From: Clostridia bacterium
Lineage (GTDB): Bacteria; Bacillota; Clostridia; Christensenellales; Aristaeellaceae
Direction: 5' to 3'
Length of the DNA: 56,135 nt
Assembly: GCA_017524725.1 (NCBI GenBank)
Contig: JAFXUZ010000049.1
Location: 1 to 56,135 of the forward strand
Shown: positions 52,080 to 56,135 of the stretch, in pieces
How the letters are laid out: every line of letters starts with the position of its first letter
Numbering within the stretch: position 1 is the first letter of the stretch
Translations under genes and position numbers: made by a program
Notes under the pieces: model-generated
What the model saw: only the letters and a program-made list of their open reading frames with translations
Databases searched by the model: none
Told to the model about the DNA's origin: nothing

Positions 52080-53828
52080 ATGGGAAACTACAGGAATTTC
52101 ACCCTGGCCACATATTTTGTGGCCCATGCCGCGGCACGCGTGACCCGCAGTCAGCTGGAGGAGCAGCTGGCCTTCCTTGAAAAACACATCCGTCTGGACA
52201 AGGTCTACCTGGAACCATGGCGAGGCGAACTTGCGAGCCATGAGCAGATCGAGATGTGCCGTGAAGTCTTCCACGCCCATGGCATCACGGTTTCGGGCGG
52301 CCTCACCACCGTGATCCCCACCCCCGAAGGTGCAAAGCCCAAGCGCCGCCTGTTCAACACCTTCTGTTACAACGATCCCGCCATGCGGCAAAAGCTGAAA
52401 GAGGTCAGCGCCTTCATCGGGAAGCACTTCGACGAATTCATCATCGACGATTTTTTCTTTACCGACTGCACCTGCGCCGACTGCGTCAGGGCAAGGGATG
52501 CGTTCAACCATGAGCACGGCATCGCTGCCGGCTGGCGGGATTACCGCCTGGACCTGTTGCGGCGCGTAAGCGTCGAGGATATCATCTCCCCCGCCAGGGA
52601 GGCCAATCCTTCCTGCCGGATCATCATCAAATATCCCAACTGGGTGGAGAGCTATCAGGAGACCGGCTATAACCCCAAAGAACAGCGCAAGCTGTTCGAT
52701 TCCCTGTATACGGGTACGGAGACACGGGATCCGGTGACCACCGACCAGCATCTGCCCCGGTATCTCAGCTTCTCCCTGATGACTTATTTTGAAAACATGT
52801 GGCCCGGCCGTAACGGCGGCGGCTGGTTCGATACCTTCGACGTGCATATCACCGAGCATTACCTGGAACAGGCATATCTTACGGCGTTTTCCGTGCCGAA
52901 GGAACTGATGCTGTTCTGCTTCCAGTCCATCACGGACAACATGCTGACCGCTGCCCTAGGCTTCCAGCTGGATAAACTGGACGCGCTCCTGGATCACGCC
53001 GGCAAGCCCCAGGGAATCGTCTGTTATCTTCCCGACAACTGCCAGGGAGAGGACCACGTGGAGGACCACCTGGGCATGGTGGGCCTGCCGGTCGTATCTT
53101 CGCCATTCTTCCCTGAAAACGCCGAAAACATCCTGCTGACGGCATCCTCCGCCTGTGACCCGGATATCATCGGCAAGCTGGAAAAATACCTTGCCGGGGG
53201 CGGTACCGCCATGGTGACCCTTGGCTTCTGGGAAGCGGTCCGCGGCCGGGGATATGAAAACCTCACTTCCATCCGTCCCGAGGGACGCACCGTCACAGCA
53301 AACAGGTACCGGGTGGAGGAAAAGGAATATATCTGCGTGTTTCCCGAGGGGCAGAGGAGCACGACTTTCAAAGTGCCTGAATTCCGCAACAACAGCACAT
53401 GGGCACTGGTCAAAACGGTCCACGACGAAGAAAACGATGGCATCCTTCTGCGGGACTGGTACGGCGACGGCACCCTCCTGACCCTTTCCGTTCCCGATTC
53501 CCGTCCGGACCTTTACCGCCTGCCCGAAGCGGTGCTCAGCCGTATCCGCCAGGAGATCCCCGTCCGCGGCATTTGGCTGGAAGGCCCCTCCGGGATCAGC
53601 CTGTTTGTGTACGACAACGAATCCGTGGTCCTGTATCCCTATGTGATGGACGGTGCCCAGCGTACCCGGGTCCGCCTCCATGTCAAAAACGGAACAGCCC
53701 TTATATCCGAGCCCGGCGGCAGGCGGTTCGAGCCCCTGTATTCCAGGGGCGGCGAGGCTGTTTTTGAACTGACCGCCATCCCCGGTAAATATGTACTGTA
53801 CCGGATCGAAAGGAAGGAGAAACAATAA
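52080..53828 (+). CDS. putative glycosidase-like TIM-barrel protein, function unknown
   Basis: A 582-aa cytoplasmic protein. The N-terminal region looks like a TIM barrel: FLEKHIRLDKVYLEPW, then FDEFIIDDFFFTD followed by a CTCADC cysteine cluster, then CRIIIKYPNWVESY. A middle domain (PQGIVCYLPDNCQGEDHVED ... LEKYLAGGGTAMVTLGFWEA) resembles the amidotransferase-like domain seen in galactosidase families. The layout parallels the 688-aa protein at 44276 but with low identity. Sugar and catalytic residues are not known; Asp-Asp in IIDDFF is a candidate. GGAGGAGG precedes the ATG. It pairs with the SDR that starts 1 nt after its stop. Confidence 0.65.
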   Translation: MGNYRNFTLATYFVAHAAARVTRSQLEEQLAFLEKHIRLDKVYLEPWRGELASHEQIEMCREVFHAHGITVSGGLTTVIPTPEGAKPKRRLFNTFCYNDPAMRQKLKEVSAFIGKHFDEFIIDDFFFTDCTCADCVRARDAFNHEHGIAAGWRDYRLDLLRRVSVEDIISPAREANPSCRIIIKYPNWVESYQETGYNPKEQRKLFDSLYTGTETRDPVTTDQHLPRYLSFSLMTYFENMWPGRNGGGWFDTFDVHITEHYLEQAYLTAFSVPKELMLFCFQSITDNMLTAALGFQLDKLDALLDHAGKPQGIVCYLPDNCQGEDHVEDHLGMVGLPVVSSPFFPENAENILLTASSACDPDIIGKLEKYLAGGGTAMVTLGFWEAVRGRGYENLTSIRPEGRTVTANRYRVEEKEYICVFPEGQRSTTFKVPEFRNNSTWALVKTVHDEENDGILLRDWYGDGTLLTLSVPDSRPDLYRLPEAVLSRIRQEIPVRGIWLEGPSGISLFVYDNESVVLYPYVMDGAQRTRVRLHVKNGTALISEPGGRRFEPLYSRGGEAVFELTAIPGKYVLYRIERKEKQ

Positions 53829-53829
53829 T

Positions 53830-54582
53830 ATGTACCAGGTCAAGGGAAAATGGGCGCTGATCACCGGCGCCGCCCGGAGCATCGGCAGGCTTACCGCCGA
53901 ATTCATGGCTTCCCGGGGCTGCAATCTGATCCTCCACAGCCGCGATCTTTCACATACCGAAAGCCTGCTTGAAAATGTCCTGGGCATGGGCGTATCCGCC
54001 CGTGCCGTCGCGGCGGACCTTGCCAGGCCAGAAGAGGTCGAAAAAATGCTGAAGGATATCGACGGCATGGGGATGGACGTGGACATCGTCCTGAACAACG
54101 CCGGGGTGCAGATCGCTTACAGGACGGACTGGTGCCTGACCCCGGTATCGGATTACCAGGTCTCTTTCAACGTCAATACCATCGCCCCGGCCATGATCTG
54201 CTACCACTTCCTCCCGAAGATGATTTTAAAGGGTACGGGGCGTATCCTGAACACCACCAGCGGCATCGCCCTGGACGTCTGTCAGGCGGGTTATTCCGCC
54301 AGCAAGGCCGCCCTGGATAAGATCACCATCGACATGGGATCCAAAGTGGAGGGCACCGACGTCATGATCAACCTCACCGATCCCGGCTGGTGCCGTACGG
54401 ATCTCGGCGGCCCTAATGCCCCCAATGCTCCGGAAAGCGCCATCCCCGGCATCGTGGTGGGCGTGTTCGCGGACGATAAAAAGTCCGGCCGTTTCCTTGG
54501 CGCCCAGCATTTTGCCGGCCTCAGCATTGAAGAAGCGGTCCGCAAAGCGGAAAAGGAATTTGACAGCCCATACGCAAAATAA
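53830..54582 (+). CDS. short-chain dehydrogenase/reductase (SDR)
   Basis: A 250-aa classical SDR. The cofactor loop is ALITGAARSIGRLTAEF; NNAG is in IVLNNAGVQIAY. The catalytic Ser, Tyr and Lys are in TTSGIAL and AGYSASKAALD. It should oxidise or reduce a sugar, polyol or similar alcohol with NAD(P). AAGGAGA precedes the ATG. Coupling to the glycosidase-like gene suggests the pair processes one sugar-derived compound (inference). Residues after 200 carry HFAGLSIEEAV, also usual for the fold. Confidence 0.92.
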   Translation: MYQVKGKWALITGAARSIGRLTAEFMASRGCNLILHSRDLSHTESLLENVLGMGVSARAVAADLARPEEVEKMLKDIDGMGMDVDIVLNNAGVQIAYRTDWCLTPVSDYQVSFNVNTIAPAMICYHFLPKMILKGTGRILNTTSGIALDVCQAGYSASKAALDKITIDMGSKVEGTDVMINLTDPGWCRTDLGGPNAPNAPESAIPGIVVGVFADDKKSGRFLGAQHFAGLSIEEAVRKAEKEFDSPYAK

Positions 54583-56000
54583 TTTCCGCCGATCAATGTT
54601 CCCGGGTCCAAAGCATCTTCCTTAGCGGGGCCCGGGACAATTTTTATCGTCAGATACCGACTAAACAGGACGAGATGGCGGGGAACGGAGACGACGGGGA
54701 TCGAGGGACCTCATCCGTCATCGCGCTTAAGGCGCGATGCCACCTTCCCATGAGGGGAAGGCTTACAGGGTCTTCCTTGCTGTGTGTATTGAAGAAGTAT
54801 TTTGCAGGATTTTACCGTTGGCGAATCTCATGGATGGAGTGGACCCGGCATCTTGCGAAATGGAAACAGCATTCCGGTATATGAAGCAGGTACGGTATGA
54901 TGCCTTCCCCGCGGCGTGGACCTGGAGTGCCCGGAAAAGTGGAGTGCACTGTTTTCTTCGAATGGCGGGCGGCAGCCCGTATTGCCTTCCCCCGGTCGGG
55001 GGCCCGGAGCGCCCGGAAAAAAGTGCAGTGCACTGTCTTCAGCAAAGGGCGGGCGGCAGCCCGTATTGCCTTCCCCCGGTTGGGGGCCCGGAGCGCCCGG
55101 AAAAAAGTGCAGTGCACTGTTTTCAGCAAAGGGCGGGCGGCAGCCCGTATTGCCTTCCCCGGGATGGGGAAGGAGGCCGCAAAGCGGCCGGATGAGGTCG
55201 TCGCCCTCCGGCATACCGCCCTTACCTGCAGAGGATACCCTGTCGTCGCTACTATCTTGCAGTTTCGTACCGGACGAACGACCTCATCCGTCTGCTCACT
55301 ACGTTCGCATCCACCTTCCCCAACCCGGGGAAGGCTTACGAAGTCTTCCTTACTGCACCCATGACAATGTCGCAGTGTCTAAAACCAGTCCGGTGGACTA
55401 TTTCCCAGCGCATGGCTGGCGCAGCCCGTGTTCCCCGCACAAGGATCTGACGCACCTGTAAAAAGTCCGGTGGACTGTTTTCAGCGAAGGGCGGGCGGCA
55501 GCCCGTATTGCCTTCCCCCGGTCGGGGGCCCGGAGCGCCCGGAAAAAAGTCCGGTGGACTGTTCAGCGAAGGGCGGGCGGCAGCCCCGGACGGTGGCCGC
55601 GAAGCGGTCGGATGAGGTCGTTGCCCGTCCTGCGTTCGCAGCATGTCCACCTGCAAGCCTTCCACGCGCACCGGAGCACGGATCACCCGGAAAAGTACAG
55701 TGCACTGTTTTCTGCGAAAAGCAGGCGGCTGCCCATATTGCCTTCCCCCGGTCGGGGGCCCGGAGCGTCCGGAAAATAGTCCGGTAGACTGCTTTCAGCG
55801 TAAGGCGGGCGGCTGCCCCGGATGGCGGCGGCGAAGCCGTCACCCGCGAATGAGGGGAATAAAAGCGCCGCTACGATCAACATCCGCTCATAGACTGATG
55901 TGGCAAAGTATGTGGACGATTATGTCCAGGGACGAAAGGAACAAAGAAACCTATAGAAGTATATCTGTTATATATTTCCATTCCTGCTTCATGGCAAAAA
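54583..56000. repeat. intergenic repeat region with 84-bp units and dispersed hairpins
   Basis: No genuine gene is seen; open frames here arise from the repeats. An 84-bp unit recurs in tandem near 54937, 55021 and 55105. Each has a short palindrome (AGTGCAGTGCACT), then GGGCGGGCGGCAGCCCGTAT, then a CCCCCGGTCGGGGG-type stem. Looser copies lie near 55455, 55545, 55693 and 55776, some with AGTCCGGTGGACT instead. A second family (CCTCATCCGTC ... CACCTTCCC ... GGGGAAGGCTTAC) occurs at about 54709 and 55285, with inverted pieces at 55190 and 55608. This type of motif is common between genes in gut Clostridia. Confidence 0.8.
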
Positions 56001-56030
56001 AATGCCCGCCCTCATTACTGAAGGCGGGTT
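56000..56030 (-). terminator. terminator of the rRNA operon
   Basis: On the minus strand, CCCGCCTTCAGTAATGAGGG, then CGGG and CATTTTTTT: a GC stem with T-run just after the 5S end. Confidence 0.88.
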
Positions 56031-56036
56031 TTATTG

Positions 56037-56135
56037 GGATCCGGCGGCGTCCTATCCTCCCGGGCCGTTTCCAGCCAAGTACTTTCGGCGCTGATGGGCT
56101 TAACTTCTGTGTTCGGGATGGGAACAGGTGGGACC
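56037..56135 (-). rRNA. rrf: 5S ribosomal RNA (3' part; truncated by the window edge)
   Basis: The minus strand reads GGTCCCACCTGTTCCCATCC, CGAACACAGAAGTTAAGC, CGCCGAAAGTACTTGGCTGG and GGAGGATAGGACGCCGCCGG, the conserved body and 3' half of 5S rRNA. The first about 20 nt lie beyond the window. It marks the end of an rRNA operon transcribed toward the left. The exact 3' end is not certain. Confidence 0.95.

Noticed and set aside
54890..55850. 84-bp repeats considered as a CRISPR array or a small repetitive protein gene
   Set aside because: There are no distinct spacers of constant length and no cas genes. The open frames run in several directions without ribosome sites, as expected for GC-rich palindromic repeats.

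Overview
The window (56.1 kb) looks like chromosome from an anaerobic, Gram-positive member of the Clostridia with fairly high GC, probably an uncultured gut or rumen lineage. This rests on family content: YesM/YesN two-component regulation beside a YtcQ-type sugar ABC importer, a SigI/RsgI pair, pyruvate phosphate dikinase, NfnAB, an L-cysteine desulfidase-like enzyme, Obg/YhbY, and a CCA-encoding tRNA-Ser. The species cannot be named from the sequence.

Layout. (1) 0-7.2 kb: a minus-strand pair (cysteine desulfidase-like enzyme, beta-propeller protein), a divergent M20 dipeptidase, and a very large secreted leucine-rich-repeat protein ending in a zinc-metallopeptidase-like domain. (2) 7.3-31.7 kb: an accessory region that reads as two islands stacked on one tRNA-Ser gene. 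The intact tRNA is at 31712-31803 (minus strand); 23-nt copies of its 3' end lie at 7304-7326 and 18179-18201 in the same orientation. The outer island carries the YesM/YesN pair, a three-gene sugar importer, an AAA+ ATPase and a secreted SH3 protein. The inner island carries remnants of an HxlR regulator, an AraC regulator, a histidine kinase and a tyrosine integrase around an intact minus-strand block: two beta-helix surface proteins, two tannase-like esterases, a Cthe_2159-type carbohydrate-binding protein, then sigI and rsgI. (3) 31.8-54.6 kb: core and metabolic genes: udk; rpsF-ssb-rpsR; a secreted metallo-beta-lactamase-fold protein; obg; yhbY; a phosphodiester glycosidase; ppdK; a secreted SH3/glycan-binding protein; a minus-strand operon murI-glycosidase-serine hydrolase-HAD phosphatase; fucO-like dehydrogenase; nfnA-nfnB-EamA; a glycosidase-like protein and an SDR. 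(4) 54.6-56.1 kb: about 1.4 kb of repeats and hairpins, then a terminator and the 3' part of a 5S rRNA gene on the minus strand, so an rRNA operon ends at the right edge.

The most interesting part is the inner island. It looks like a SigI/RsgI-controlled set of secreted proteins in which one of two neighbouring tannase-like paralogues has two C-terminal segments in swapped order, and in which the RsgI-like protein lacks the Asn-Pro motif usual in that family. The tandem use of one tRNA-Ser as an island attachment site is the clearest structural finding.
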